A DNA stretch of 64,000 nt, taken from Ramlibacter montanisoli. GTDB taxonomy: Bacteria; Pseudomonadota; Gammaproteobacteria; Burkholderiales; Burkholderiaceae_C. Below the pieces are notes generated by a model. It did not search any database. It saw nothing but the letters and a program-made list of their open reading frames with translations, and had not been told where the DNA came from. Both the position numbers and the translations under genes were made by a program. The stretch is from assembly GCF_013087525.1 (NCBI RefSeq), contig NZ_JABFCS010000001.1:3906001-3970000 (forward strand), given 5' to 3'. Positions 35,467 through 44,702 of the stretch are shown piece after piece; position 1 is the stretch's first letter; every line of letters starts with the position of its first letter.

Positions 35467-36429
35467 TCACACCGTGCTGTGCCGCAGGATGTCCTCCAGC
35501 GTCATCCGTTCGAAGAACTCCCCCTTGGGCACGCGCCCGAAGCGCTCGTAATCGGGATCGTGCATGGGCTCCGCCTTCCACACCCACCGCGCACCCGGCG
35601 GGCACTTGCGCAGCGGGTGGGTGGGACCGAAGATGCCCAGCACGTTGGCGTTGACGGCGGCCGCCATGTGCATCAGACCCGTGTCCGTGGTGTACACCGC
35701 CTCCGCCTGGGCCAGCACGCCCCAGGACTGCGGCAGGCTGGTCGTGCCGCACAGGTTGATCGCGCCGTAGGCGGCGAAGGGCTCGTAGTAGGCGCGCTCC
35801 GAGCGCGAGCCGAGGAAGACCACCTGCCGCCGGCTCGCGAGATGTGCCACCAGCCCCTCGAACAGCGGTCGCGGCAACTGGCGCACGTCGGAGGTCTCGC
35901 CCGGGTTGTTGCCGCCCGCGTTGATCGCCACCACGTAGGGGCCAGGCACCGCGTAGGGCACGGCAGGCGGCAGCTCCAGGCGGCGGTCCGCGCGGTCCAC
36001 CGGCAGGCCGGCGGCCTCCAGCAGGTCCAGGTAGTAGTCGACGTCGGTGCGCAGCGCGCCGAAGGGGACGCTCGCGGTGTTCGGCCAGCCTTCGATCGCG
36101 CGCCGGCGGTAGCCGATGCGGCGCGGCGCGCCCGCCAGCCAGGCCAGCCAGGTGAAGATCCAGTGCTTGTCCAGCACGTAGATCACGTCGTAGCCGCGCA
36201 GCTTGGCGCGGATGTCGCGCAGCCGCGCCGCGTGTGCGCCGAACAGGATGCCGTCGTCGAAGTCGATGACGCGATCCAGGTGCGGATTGCCTTCGAGCAC
36301 CGCGCGGAAGGAGCGGCCCACGAGGTAGTCGATCTGCGCTCCGGGCAGCTGGCGGCGCAGCTGCCGCACCAGCGGCGTGGTCATCACCACGTCCCCCAGC
36401 GCGCCTATCTTCCACAGCAGCACCTTCAT
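35467..36429 (-). CDS. glycosyltransferase family 9 (heptosyltransferase-like)
   Basis: A 320-residue GT-B enzyme, intact. MKVLLWKIGALGDVVMTTPLVRQL is the classic N-terminal motif of RfaC/RfaF heptosyltransferases; NAGGNNPGETSDVRQLP, VVFLGSRSE and TDTGLMHMAAAVNANVLGIFGPTHP form the nucleotide-sugar site. Probably builds the lipopolysaccharide core or a related glycan. It is divergent from the GT1/GT4 gene with 57 bases between. Confidence 0.88.
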   Translation of the reverse strand: MKVLLWKIGALGDVVMTTPLVRQLRRQLPGAQIDYLVGRSFRAVLEGNPHLDRVIDFDDGILFGAHAARLRDIRAKLRGYDVIYVLDKHWIFTWLAWLAGAPRRIGYRRRAIEGWPNTASVPFGALRTDVDYYLDLLEAAGLPVDRADRRLELPPAVPYAVPGPYVVAINAGGNNPGETSDVRQLPRPLFEGLVAHLASRRQVVFLGSRSERAYYEPFAAYGAINLCGTTSLPQSWGVLAQAEAVYTTDTGLMHMAAAVNANVLGIFGPTHPLRKCPPGARWVWKAEPMHDPDYERFGRVPKGEFFERMTLEDILRHSTV

Positions 36430-36486
36430 CCGCGCCCCTTCCTCGTCGCGGGACTATAACCAAGCGCTGGGTTAGCATCTCGCCCG

Positions 36487-37710
36487 ATGCCCGCACCGCC
36501 CGACTCCCTGCAAGCCGCCCGCGTGCACTTCGTGCACGAATGGCTCACCGACTGGGGCGGCTCCGAGGACGTCACGCGCGCCATGCTGCGCGCGGTGCCG
36601 GGGCAGGCGCTGCACGCCACCATCGACTTCCTCAGCCCGCAGAATCGCGCGAAGTTCGGCGAAGTCCCGGTGCGCACCACCTTCCTGCAGAAGGCCCCCG
36701 GCATCCGCAAGCACTTCTCCCACTACCTGCCGCTGACGCCGCTGGCGGTCGAGACCCACGACCTGCGCGACGCGCAGGTAATCGTCTCCAGCTCGCACGC
36801 GGTGGCCAAGGGCGTGCTCACCAGCGCCGAACAGCTGCACGTGAGCTACGTGCATTCGCCCATGCGCTACGCCTGGGACTTGCACCACGAGTACCTGGAC
36901 GACTACGGACTGTCGCGGGGCGTGAAGGGGCTGCTGGCGCGCTACCTGTTCCACCGCCTGCGCAACTGGGACCGGCAGACCGCGAACAACGTCGACCTGT
37001 TCCTGGCCAACTCGCGGCACGTGCAGCGGCGCATCTGGCGCACCTACCGGCGCCTCGCGCGCGTGCTCTACCCGCCGGTGCAGGTGGGCCGCTTCCGCTT
37101 CGAGCCGCGCAAGGGCGACCACTACGTGACGGTCTCGCGCCTGGTCTCCTACAAGCGCATCGACCTGCTGCTGGAAGCCTTCCGCGCCATGCCGCAGCGC
37201 AAGCTGGTGGTGATCGGCGACGGCCCCGAGGCGCCGCGGCTGCGGGCGATGTGCCCGCCCAACGTGGAGATGCTGGGGTTCCAGTCCGACGAGGCGGTGC
37301 AGCAGCACCTGGGCGGCGCGCGCGCCTTCCTGTTTGCCGCGCACGAGGACTTCGGCATCTCGCCGGTGGAGGCGCAGGCCTGCGGCACGCCGGTGATCGC
37401 CTACGGCGTCGGCGGCTCGCGCGAGACGGTGCGCGATCTGCGCAGCGAAGCCCGCCCCACCGGCCTGCTGTTCGACGCGCAGACACCGGCCAGCCTGCAG
37501 GCCGCGGTGGAAGCCTTCGACGCGGCGAACATCGATCCGCACGATTGCCGCCGCTGGGCCGAAGGCTTCGACGAACCGGTGTTCCAGGCCAGCTTCCGCG
37601 CCATCCTGGAGCAGGCCTGGGCGGCCTGGTGCCGCGATCCCTGCTCGGTCGAGGCCGGCGCCGGCGTGCCGGCCGGCCTCGAAGCCCCTCCCCGCCCCCT
37701 GCAAGCCTGA
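36487..37710 (+). CDS. glycosyltransferase family 4 (GT1-like)
   Basis: A 407-residue GT-B enzyme, intact. VHFVHEWLTDWGGSEDV opens the acceptor domain; YVHSPMRYAWDLHHEYL is a conserved loop. The donor domain holds YVTVSRLVSYKRIDLLLEAF, KLVVIGDGPE and the EX7E-type region FAAHEDFGISPVEAQACGTPVIAYGVGGSRE. Typical of mannosyltransferase B-like enzymes in surface polysaccharide loci. The ligase gene follows within 6 bases. Confidence 0.88.
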   Translation: MPAPPDSLQAARVHFVHEWLTDWGGSEDVTRAMLRAVPGQALHATIDFLSPQNRAKFGEVPVRTTFLQKAPGIRKHFSHYLPLTPLAVETHDLRDAQVIVSSSHAVAKGVLTSAEQLHVSYVHSPMRYAWDLHHEYLDDYGLSRGVKGLLARYLFHRLRNWDRQTANNVDLFLANSRHVQRRIWRTYRRLARVLYPPVQVGRFRFEPRKGDHYVTVSRLVSYKRIDLLLEAFRAMPQRKLVVIGDGPEAPRLRAMCPPNVEMLGFQSDEAVQQHLGGARAFLFAAHEDFGISPVEAQACGTPVIAYGVGGSRETVRDLRSEARPTGLLFDAQTPASLQAAVEAFDAANIDPHDCRRWAEGFDEPVFQASFRAILEQAWAAWCRDPCSVEAGAGVPAGLEAPPRPLQA

Positions 37711-37715
37711 AGCGC

Positions 37716-39354
37716 GTGAAGCTCCCCGTCGTCCCCCCGCGCGCGGCGCGCTCGCCTTCGTGCTCGCCGCCATCCCCTGGCTCAATCCCTTGTCCACCGG
37801 GCCTTCGCCCGCGGTCACGCCCTGGCTGGCCGCCGCGGCCTGCGCCCTGCTGCTGTGGCTGCTCGCACTCGCCGGTCCCCGGCCGCCGCGCCTGCCGCGC
37901 GCGCTGCTCTGGAGCTGCGTGGCCCTGGTCGCCTGGGCCGTCGTCTCGCAACTCACGCTGCGGCCGGAAACGGTGATGCTCGCCGCCGGCCTCGCGCTGA
38001 TCGTCCTGGCGGCCGGCTTCGCGCAGGACGAGGGCCTGGCGCAGGCGCTGCAGGCGGGCGTGCTCGCCGCGGCGGCGGTGAGCGCCCTCATCGGCCTGTG
38101 CCAGTACTTCGGCATCGCCGCCTGGTTCAGCCCGTGGATGAACGCGGCCGAAGCGGGCGAGGCGTACGCGAACCTGCGGCAGCCGAACCAGTACGCCAGC
38201 CTGTGCTGGATCGGCGGCGCGATCCTGCTGTTCGGGACGGTGCGCGTGCCGCGCCGGGCCTCTTTCGCGCTGGTGGTGCTGCTCGCCGCCGGCAGCGCGG
38301 CCTCGGTGTCGCGCACGGGCATGCTGCAGGGGCTGGTGCTCACCGTGCTGTCCGCCTGGTGGGCCGGGCCGCAGCGGCGCCAGCGGCTGGTGCTGTGCGC
38401 GGTGGCGGCCCTCGCCTACTTCGCGGCCACCGTGCTGCTGCCGATCCTGCTGGAAGCCCTGAACGGGCGATGCCCGCGCGCACGCTCTGGGGCCGCCTGG
38501 GTGGCGGCCAGCCTTGCAGCAGCCGGATCGTGCTCTGGTCCAACGTGCTGCAGCTGGTCGCGCTGCATCCGCTGACCGGCTGGGGCTGGGGCGAACTCGA
38601 TTACGCGCACTTCGACACCCTGTACGCCGGCGGCACCGGTGCCCGCTTCTGCGACATCCTGGACAACGCGCACAACCTGCCGCTGCACCTGGCCGTTGAA
38701 CTCGGCCTGCCGGCCGCCCTGCTCGTTTGCGGCGCGAGCGCGTTGTGGGCCTGGCGGCAGCAGCCCTGGCGCGAGTCCGATTCCCTGCGCCAGCTGGCCT
38801 GGGCGGTGCTGGCGCTGGTGCTGCTGCACAGCCTGCTCGAATACCCGCTCTGGTACGCCCCCTTCCAGATCGTGTCCGGCGCCGCGCTGGGCTGGTTGCT
38901 GCGGCCGGAGGCCGGGGAGGACACGGCGCCCGCCGCGCGCGTGCCGGGTGCGATCGCCGCCGTGCTGCTGCTCGGGGCCACCGGCTACGCCGCCTGGGAC
39001 TACACGCGCGTGAGCCAGATCTACCTGCCGCCGGAGCAGCGGCGCGCCCGCTGGAGCGAGGACACGCTGGACCACGTGCGCCGCTCCTGGCTGTTCGCCG
39101 GCCAGGCGCGTTTCGCCGACCTCACGCTGGTGAATCCGCAGCGCGACAACGCGCAGTGGATGCACGAGCTGTCGCGCCGGGTGCTGCACTATTCGCCGGA
39201 GCCGCGCGTGATCGAACGCGCGATCGAGAGCGCCACCTACCTCGGGCAAGTCGACGAAGCGGTGCTGATGCTGGCGCGCTACCGCGCGGCCTTTCCGCGC
39301 GAATACGAAGCGTGGCGGCAGGCGCAGCGCATGCCGCTGCAGTTCGGCCGCTAG
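37716..39354 (+). CDS. PglL/Wzy-type O-oligosaccharyltransferase or O-antigen ligase (two frameshifts)
   Basis: About 546 residues with ten or more TM helices. [11 protein letters not shown] is a PglL-type motif, and [11 protein letters not shown] plus [18 protein letters not shown] form the large periplasmic loop of Wzy_C ligases, with the conserved His. The C-terminus has a soluble helical domain. Two single-base losses are needed, near 37740-37750 and at 38465-38467. With pilA 7 kb upstream and a pilin accessory gene downstream, pilin O-glycosylation is the favoured role; lipopolysaccharide ligation is the alternative. Stop overlaps convergent moaC by 4 bases. Confidence 0.83.
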
Positions 39355-39839
39355 GGGGCGACGTAGCTGCCCGACTTGCCGCCGTGCTTTTCCAGCAGCC
39401 GCACTTCGGTGATGGTCATGCCGCGATCCACGGCCTTGCACATGTCATAAACGGTGAGCAGTGCAACGTTGACCGCGGTGAGCGCCTCCATCTCCACGCC
39501 CGTGGGGCCGACGGTTTCGACGGTGGCCGTGCAGACCACCGCCGCCGGTCCCGCGCCCTGGGCCTCCTCGAGCTCGAAATCGAGCGCCACGCGGGTCAGC
39601 GCCAGCGGATGGCACAGGGGAATCAGGTCGCTGGTCTTCTTGGCCGCCTGGATGCCGGCGATCCGGGCGATCCCGAGCACATCGCCCTTCTTTACGTTGC
39701 CGTCACGAATGATGGCGAAGGTAGCCGCTAGCATTTCGATGCGGCCGCGGGCCACGGCGACGCGGTGCGTTGCCGCCTTGGCGGCAACGTCTACCATGTG
39801 CGCCTGACCTTGCTTGTCGAAATGGGTAAGACCGCTCAT
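39351..39839 (-). CDS. moaC: cyclic pyranopterin monophosphate synthase
   Basis: Molybdenum-cofactor enzyme that converts the MoaA product to cyclic pyranopterin monophosphate; 162 residues, hexamer. [13 protein letters not shown] [55 protein letters not shown] and [11 protein letters not shown] (catalytic Asp/Lys) are all present. Intact. Its ATG shares the CATG tetramer with the divergent pilin accessory gene's ATG. No other moa gene is in the window. Confidence 0.96.
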   Translation of the reverse strand: MSGLTHFDKQGQAHMVDVAAKAATHRVAVARGRIEMLAATFAIIRDGNVKKGDVLGIARIAGIQAAKKTSDLIPLCHPLALTRVALDFELEEAQGAGPAAVVCTATVETVGPTGVEMEALTAVNVALLTVYDMCKAVDRGMTITEVRLLEKHGGKSGSYVAP

Positions 39840-40631
39840 GCAACAACCCTCTGTTTCCCTTGACCATCATACGGCCAGCTTCGACTGGCGCGCCCGGGCG
39901 CGCGCGGCGGGCATCCACCTGGCCCTGAGCGCCGTGGTGGCGGTGCTGGCCGGCCTGCTGGTGTTCGCGCTCTGGTATCCCTATCCCTACCGCGAGATCT
40001 CGGGCGGCCGCGAGCTGTTCCTGCTGGTGGTGGCGGTGGACGTGGTGCTGGGGCCGCTGCTGACCTTCGCGGTCTTCAACCGGGCCAAGCCCGAACTGCG
40101 GCGGGACCTGGCCGTGATCGTGGCGCTGCAGCTCGCGGGCCTGGCCTACGGGCTGTGGACGGTGCAGCTGGCCCGGCCGGTGCACATGGTGTTCGAGTAC
40201 GACCGCTTCCGCGTGGTGCACCGGGTCGACATCCCCGCCGAGCTGGAGCCCCTGGCGCCGGCCGGGCTCGAAGTCGCGCCCTGGGGGCGCCGACGCTGCT
40301 CGCGCTGCGCCCCTTCCGCAGCCCGCAGGAAGACACGGAGATGACCCTGGCCGCGCTGCAGGGGCTGCACCTGTCGGCGCGGCCTGAGCTGTGGCAGTCC
40401 TACGCCACCGGTCGCGAGGCCATCCTGCGCGCGGCCAAGCCGGTCACGGAGCTGAAGAGCCGCTTCCCGCAACGCGCCGCCGAGATCGACGCGGCCCTGC
40501 GCAACACGGGACGCGACGCCACGCAAGTCGCATACTTGCCCCTGATCGCGCGCAAAGCGGAGGCCTGGACGGTCCTGCTGGACGCGAAGACCGCCGAAGT
40601 CCTCGGCTACCTCCCGGTGGATTCGTTTTGA
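39838..40631 (+). CDS. TfpX/TfpZ-family type IV pilin accessory protein (frameshifted)
   Basis: About 264 residues. An N-terminal cytoplasmic stretch, then TM helices (about 22-45, 55-75 and 90-110) with [17 protein letters not shown] and [13 protein letters not shown], typical of the TfpZ family. The C-terminal part is periplasmic. Family members help surface expression of particular pilin types. The G-run at 40283-40287 is one short ([14 protein letters not shown]). ATG at 39838 is chosen over 39814 because relatives start near MQQP; both are in frame. Supports functional linkage to pilA. Confidence 0.82.
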
Positions 40632-42124
40632 AGCTTCCTTCCTTCCCGCGCGGCCGGCTGCTGGCGGCCGCACTCGCATGCAGCATCGCGCTGGGCACGC
40701 CCGCGCGCGCGCAGTTGCCGGCGATGGGCGAAGGCGGGGAGATGAACGTGGCCGCGGAGCGCAAGCTGGGCGAGCGCATCGCGCGCGAGCTGTACCGCGA
40801 TCCCGACTACATCGACGACCCGGTGCTGGTGGAATACATCCAGGGCATCTGGCAGCCGCTGCTGGCCGGGGGCGCGCGCGCGGCGAGCTCACCGGCGACA
40901 TCGACCAGCGTTTCGCCTGGCAGGTGCTGCTTGGCAAGGACCGCAGCATCAATGCCTTCGCGCTGCCCGGAGGCTGGCTGGGCCTGCACCTGGGGCTGGT
41001 GAGCGTGACGGCCAACCGCGACGAGCTGGCCTCGGTGCTGGCGCACGAACTGAGCCACGTGACGCAGCGCCACATCTCGCGCCTGGTCACCGCGCAGAGC
41101 CAGCAGACGCCGTGGATGATGGCGGCGATCCTGCTGGGCGCGCTGGCGGTCAGCCGCAACCCGCAGGCCGGTGGCGCGATCATCAGCGGCACCTCCGCGC
41201 TGGCCGCGCAGCAGCAGCTGAATTTCTCGCGCGACATGGAGCGCGAGGCCGACCGCATCGGCCTGGGCGTGATGGAGGCCGCGGGCTTCGAGCCGCAGGG
41301 CTTCGTCACCATGTTCGAGAAGCTGCAGCAGGCGCACCGCCTGAACGACACCGGGGCCTTCCCCTACCTGCGCACGCACCCGATGAACACCGAACGCGCG
41401 GCCGACATCCAGTCGCGCCAGCAGCTCTCGGGACGCGGTCCGGCGCAGGCCACGATCGAACACTCGCTCGCATCGGGCCGCGCGAGGGTGTTCGCCAACC
41501 CCGGGGTGGACACGCTGCGCGGCATGCTCACCGAGGTCGACAGCAGCAGCTTCGCGGCGCAGCCGAAGGCGCGCCAGGCGGGGGCGCTCTATGCCGCCGC
41601 CTTCGCCGCCGCGCGCCTGCGCGAGCCGGCCAACGTGACGCGCATGCTCGCGCGCCTGGACACCGCGGTCGCCGGCGACGCCACCGGCCAGCGGCTCGCG
41701 CGCCTGCTCGCCGCCGAGATCGCGCTCGGCCAGGGCGACGCGGCCCGCGCGCTGAAACTGGTGGACATGGAAAGCCGGCGCCGCCCCGACGTGCTGATCG
41801 GATCGCAGGCGCAGATCCGCCTCGGCCAAGCGGGCGAGGTTGCCCAGCGCCTGCAGACCTGGGTGGCGAGCCAGCCGCGCGACGCGGCGGCCTGGCAGCT
41901 GCTCGCGGCCGCCTACACGGCGCAAGGCCAGGGCGTGCGCGCCGTGCGCGCGGAAGCGGTCGTCGCGGGTGGCGCAGCTCGATTACACGGCGGCGCTCGA
42001 TCGCTTCAAGGCGGCGCAGGACATGGTGCGCCGGGGCGCGGGCGACCACATCGAGGCGTCGATCATCGACACCCGTGCGCGCCAGGTGGAATCACTTCTT
42101 CGCGAACAGGCGCTCGAGCGCTGA
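40628..42124 (+). CDS. M48-family metalloprotease with TPR region, BepA-like (two frameshifts)
   Basis: Periplasmic zinc protease/chaperone of about 498 residues, involved in outer-membrane protein quality control in relatives. A TTG at 40628 starts a signal peptide (LLAAALACSIALGTPARA). The protease domain has DRSINAFALPGGWLGLHLG, the zinc motif LAHELSHVTQRH and FSRDMEREADRIGLGVM (third ligand). TPR-like repeats fill the C-terminal 200 residues. One G missing near 40882 and one extra base near 41955-41965 are needed. Overlaps the pilin accessory stop by 4 bases. Confidence 0.88.
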
Positions 42125-42448
42125 CTCGATCACCACGCTCAGCGCGGTGTAAATCAGGGAGCCGACCAGGGCGGCGAGGAAGTTGCGCACCGCGAAGCCA
42201 TCCAGCAGCGCGGCGGCCGCCCAGAACATCACGGCGTTGATCACGAACAGGAACAGGCCGAGGGTGAGCACGGTCACCGGCAGCGTCAACACCACGAGCA
42301 CCGGCCGCACGATCGTGTTGAGCAATCCCAGCACCAGCGCGGCGAGCATCGCGGCCCCGAAGGAGGGCACCTGCACGCCGCTGTACACATAGGCCACGAA
42401 CAGCAGCGCGGACGCACTGAGCAGCCACTTCGCGATGAGCTTCAGCAT
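42092..42448 (-). CDS. small four-helix membrane protein, phage_holin_4_2 family
   Basis: A 118-residue inner-membrane protein with four hydrophobic helices. The signature GLLNTIVRPVLVVLTLPVTVLTLGLFLFVINAVMFW matches the PF04020 family, present in many non-phage genomes. Intact. ATG at 42448. Its 3' end overlaps the protease gene by 33 bases. Function unknown; the family name does not mean it is a holin. Confidence 0.85.
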   Translation of the reverse strand: MLKLIAKWLLSASALLFVAYVYSGVQVPSFGAAMLAALVLGLLNTIVRPVLVVLTLPVTVLTLGLFLFVINAVMFWAAAALLDGFAVRNFLAALVGSLIYTALSVVIESALERLFAKK

Positions 42449-42481
42449 GGGCGCGGAGCATAGCACCGCGCCGGCAGGCTC

Positions 42482-42892
42482 CTAGTCGCAGGCGAGCAGC
42501 AGGGCGGCGCTCATTCCGAGCAGCGAACCGGGCTTGAAGCGGCGCTCGTCGGGTGCGCCGTCGTCGCTGCGGGGGCGACGCGCATCGAGCACGCGCACCG
42601 TGCCGTGTTCCGCCATGAGGGCGCGCGTGAGTTCCGGCAGCGGGCCTCGGGCCAGCACCGGGGTGACCGCGTCACCCCGCGCGCGCAGCGGCGGCACCAT
42701 CTGGTCGAACACCTTGTCGGCCCACTTGGCCCGCCAGTTCTCGCGCGCCGAGTGGCTCACCCACTTGCTGATGCGGTGCGTCATGCGCGGCGCGCAGGCC
42801 ACCAGCACCCAGTGCGTGGGCTCCCCGTCCACGCCCGGCATGCGCTGCCGGGCGTAGGCCGGGTCGTCCAGGTACACGATCACCTTGTTCAT
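42482..42892 (-). CDS. conserved hypothetical protein
   Basis: A 136-residue soluble protein, intact. It starts MNKVIVYLDDPAYARQRM and has THWVLVACAPRMTHRISKWVS and AEHGTVRVLDARRP, reminiscent of a nucleotide-binding (USP-like) alternation of strands and helices. No firm family. It lies 27 bases downstream of the TerC gene on the same strand, so it may be under the manganese riboswitch too. Confidence 0.65.
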   Translation of the reverse strand: MNKVIVYLDDPAYARQRMPGVDGEPTHWVLVACAPRMTHRISKWVSHSARENWRAKWADKVFDQMVPPLRARGDAVTPVLARGPLPELTRALMAEHGTVRVLDARRPRSDDGAPDERRFKPGSLLGMSAALLLACD

Positions 42893-42919
42893 GCGGCCTC
42901 CTGCGGTGCCGCCCGGGGA

Positions 42920-43603
42920 TCAGGCGGCGTCGGACTGGCGCGGCCCGCGGGTGGCGAGCCAGCCCGCCCCGAGCACGCCGGCGACGCACACAGCATACAA
43001 ACTCCAGCGCGCGATTGCACTCGGGTCGAACACGCCGCGCAGCAGGGGTTCGCTGACGATCATCTTGGCGGCGGTGAAGGCCAGGACGGCGGCACCGAGC
43101 TGGATGATGATGGGGAAGCGCTCCACCAGCTTCAGCACCAGCTTGCTGCCGAACACCACGATCGGGATGCTGACCAGCAGGCCGATGACCACCAGGTCGA
43201 AGGAGCCGTGGGCCGCGCCGGCCACGCCCAGCACGTTGTCGATGCCCATGAGCGCGTCGGCGATCACGATGGTCTTCATGGCGCCCCAGAAGGTGGTGGC
43301 CATCGGGCCGTGTTCGTCGTTGCCACCGTCGTCCGCGACCAGGCGGTAGGCGATCCACAGGAGGGCCGCGCCGCCGATGCCCATGAGGCCCGGGATCTTC
43401 AGCAGCCACACCACGCCGACCGTCATGGCGGAACGCACCACGATGGCCCCGCCGGTGCCCCAGATGATCGCCTTGTTCTTCAGGTGCGGCGGCAGGTTGC
43501 GGGCGGCCAGGGCGATCACGATGGCGTTGTCGCCGGCGAGCACCAGGTCGATGAGGATGATGGCCAGCAATGCGGACCACCAGGCGGCAGACATGAATTC
43601 CAT
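42920..43603 (-). CDS. TerC/YjbE-family membrane transporter, probable Mn2+ exporter
   Basis: A 227-residue integral membrane protein with about seven helices. Conserved acidic metal motifs DLVLAGDNAIVIALA and IADALMGIDNVLGVAG are intact. ATG at 43603 is preceded by a yybP-ykoY manganese riboswitch, so Mn2+ export (Alx/MeeF-like) rather than tellurite resistance is the best guess. Intact frame. Confidence 0.9.
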   Translation of the reverse strand: MEFMSAAWWSALLAIILIDLVLAGDNAIVIALAARNLPPHLKNKAIIWGTGGAIVVRSAMTVGVVWLLKIPGLMGIGGAALLWIAYRLVADDGGNDEHGPMATTFWGAMKTIVIADALMGIDNVLGVAGAAHGSFDLVVIGLLVSIPIVVFGSKLVLKLVERFPIIIQLGAAVLAFTAAKMIVSEPLLRGVFDPSAIARWSLYAVCVAGVLGAGWLATRGPRQSDAA

Positions 43604-43699
43604 GCGAATAGCTCCGAAACAAGACACATTCTGCCCGCAGCGGGGTGGGATCGGAGTGCGCGGAAGGGGCGCGGAATGCTTCGATCCGGACCCGCCGGG

Positions 43700-43815
43700 G
43701 CCCGATCGAAGGTCTTGCTCGGCCGCACCGCTGTACAGTGGGCCCGGCGCGCCGGAAGCCTTGTGCTCCGTATTGACGACGCGCCGACATGGGAGCTACT
43801 CCCCTTCGCTGCTGA
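43700..43815 (-). ncRNA. yybP-ykoY manganese riboswitch
   Basis: On the minus strand the leader of the TerC gene contains all the hallmarks: P1 stem CGAAGG (43803-43808) with CCTTCG (43707-43712), the L1 motif GGGGAGTAGC (43795-43804), the CGTCGTCAATACGG element (43769-43782) and the L3 strand GAGCAAGACC (43711-43720). Mn2+ binding between L1 and L3 is known to raise expression of exporters. About 100 bases separate it from the start codon, enough for a terminator or SD switch. Confidence 0.9.
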
Positions 43816-43901
43816 AATTAGACCACAGGGGGCCGATTCACGCAGCAGTACTAACGCGTATCATGCCTCTCCGCTGTCCTACGCCGCAGTACCCACCCGC
43901 C

Positions 43902-44323
43902 ATGGCTGGCATCCACATCACAGACATCGAAGCCGCCATCAACTTCTGGCGCGGCCGCAAGCCGTCCCCGGACGGCGTGACGCTCGCGCCCGAGCTGAAG
44001 GCGCTGGCCGAGGTGTACGCGCTGATGGTGTTCCATCGCGAGGACGAGGCGGACGAGTCCGGCTTCCCGCCCGCCGCCTACGCCGCCTGGAAGGCCTGGT
44101 ACGACACCCAGCCCGACACCCCTGCATCGCGATCTGCTCGACCAGCCAGGGCGATGCGGAGTGCAAGGGCTGCGGCCGCAGCTTCGACGAGGTGCAGCAC
44201 TGGCCCGAGCTGAGCCCGGCGCAGAAACGCCAGGTGTGGCGGCGCATCACGCTGCTGGGCGACGCCTGGCGCTTCAACCGCTATGCGGAACGCGCGGCCG
44301 GCGCCTCGGCCGAGCCCCGCTGA
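43902..44323 (+). CDS. DUF3717-DUF1289 protein (frameshifted)
   Basis: About 140 residues. N-terminal ITDIEAAINFWRGRKPS is a DUF3717-like module. The C-terminal DUF1289 part, CIAICSTSQGDAECKGCGRSFDEVQHW, has four cysteines that could bind a metal or Fe-S cluster. A C-run at 44119-44122 is one short, separating the modules. Divergent from the TerC gene; the riboswitch lies on the opposite strand in between. Function unknown. Confidence 0.75.
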
Positions 44324-44622
44324 TGCGGCGGCTGGTGCAGGCGCCCAATCTCGCGATCGGCTCGCTCTGGGTCGACATGCTGTGCCAGGCCGGGATCGCG
44401 GCCAGCCTGCAGCGCCAGTTCCTCTCCAGCGCCGCCGGCGAACTGCCGCCCGACCAGTGCCTGCCGGAGGTCTGGATCAGCGACGACGGGCAGCTGGAGC
44501 AAGCGCGGCGGCTGCTCGACCAGCTGCTCAGCGTGCCGCAGCGACGGTGGAACTGCATTTGCGGGGAACTGGTCGAGGGTGGCTTCGAGTCGTGCTGGAG
44601 CTGCGGCAGGCCAATGCCCTAG
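44323..44622 (+). CDS. DUF2007-like protein with zinc-ribbon tail
   Basis: A 99-residue protein. The first 70 residues (LVQAPNLAIGSLWVDMLCQAGIAASL) match the DUF2007 putative signal-transducing fold. The last 25 form a zinc ribbon CICGELVEGG / CWSCGRPM (CXC-CXXC). ATG at 44323 overlaps the previous stop by one base, so translation is coupled. Its stop lies inside a large palindrome. Function unknown. Confidence 0.75.
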   Translation: MRRLVQAPNLAIGSLWVDMLCQAGIAASLQRQFLSSAAGELPPDQCLPEVWISDDGQLEQARRLLDQLLSVPQRRWNCICGELVEGGFESCWSCGRPMP

Positions 44623-44700
44623 CTGGGGTTCGCTTCGCTCACCACCAGCCTGCGAGAAGCCGCCGGGTAGGCTGGCGGTGAGCGCCAGCGAACCCCAGCT
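44621..44700. repeat. 80-bp near-perfect palindrome between convergent genes
   Basis: The arms AGCTGGGGTTCGCT (44621-44634) and AGCGAACCCCAGCT (44687-44700) match exactly, and inner segments CGCTCACCACCAGCCT / AGGCTGGCGGTGAGCG pair almost fully. The loop is about 16 bases. It starts within the stop of the DUF2007 gene and ends 2 bases before the yaeQ stop. It may be a bidirectional terminator or a dispersed REP/MITE-type element; TTCGCTTCGCTCACC resembles repeats of Comamonadaceae. Confidence 0.75.
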
Positions 44701-44702
44701 GG

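Noticed and set aside
42092-42448. Prophage remnant suggested by a holin-family gene
   Set aside because: The PF04020 family is widespread in chromosomes. No other phage gene, attachment site or integrase is nearby.
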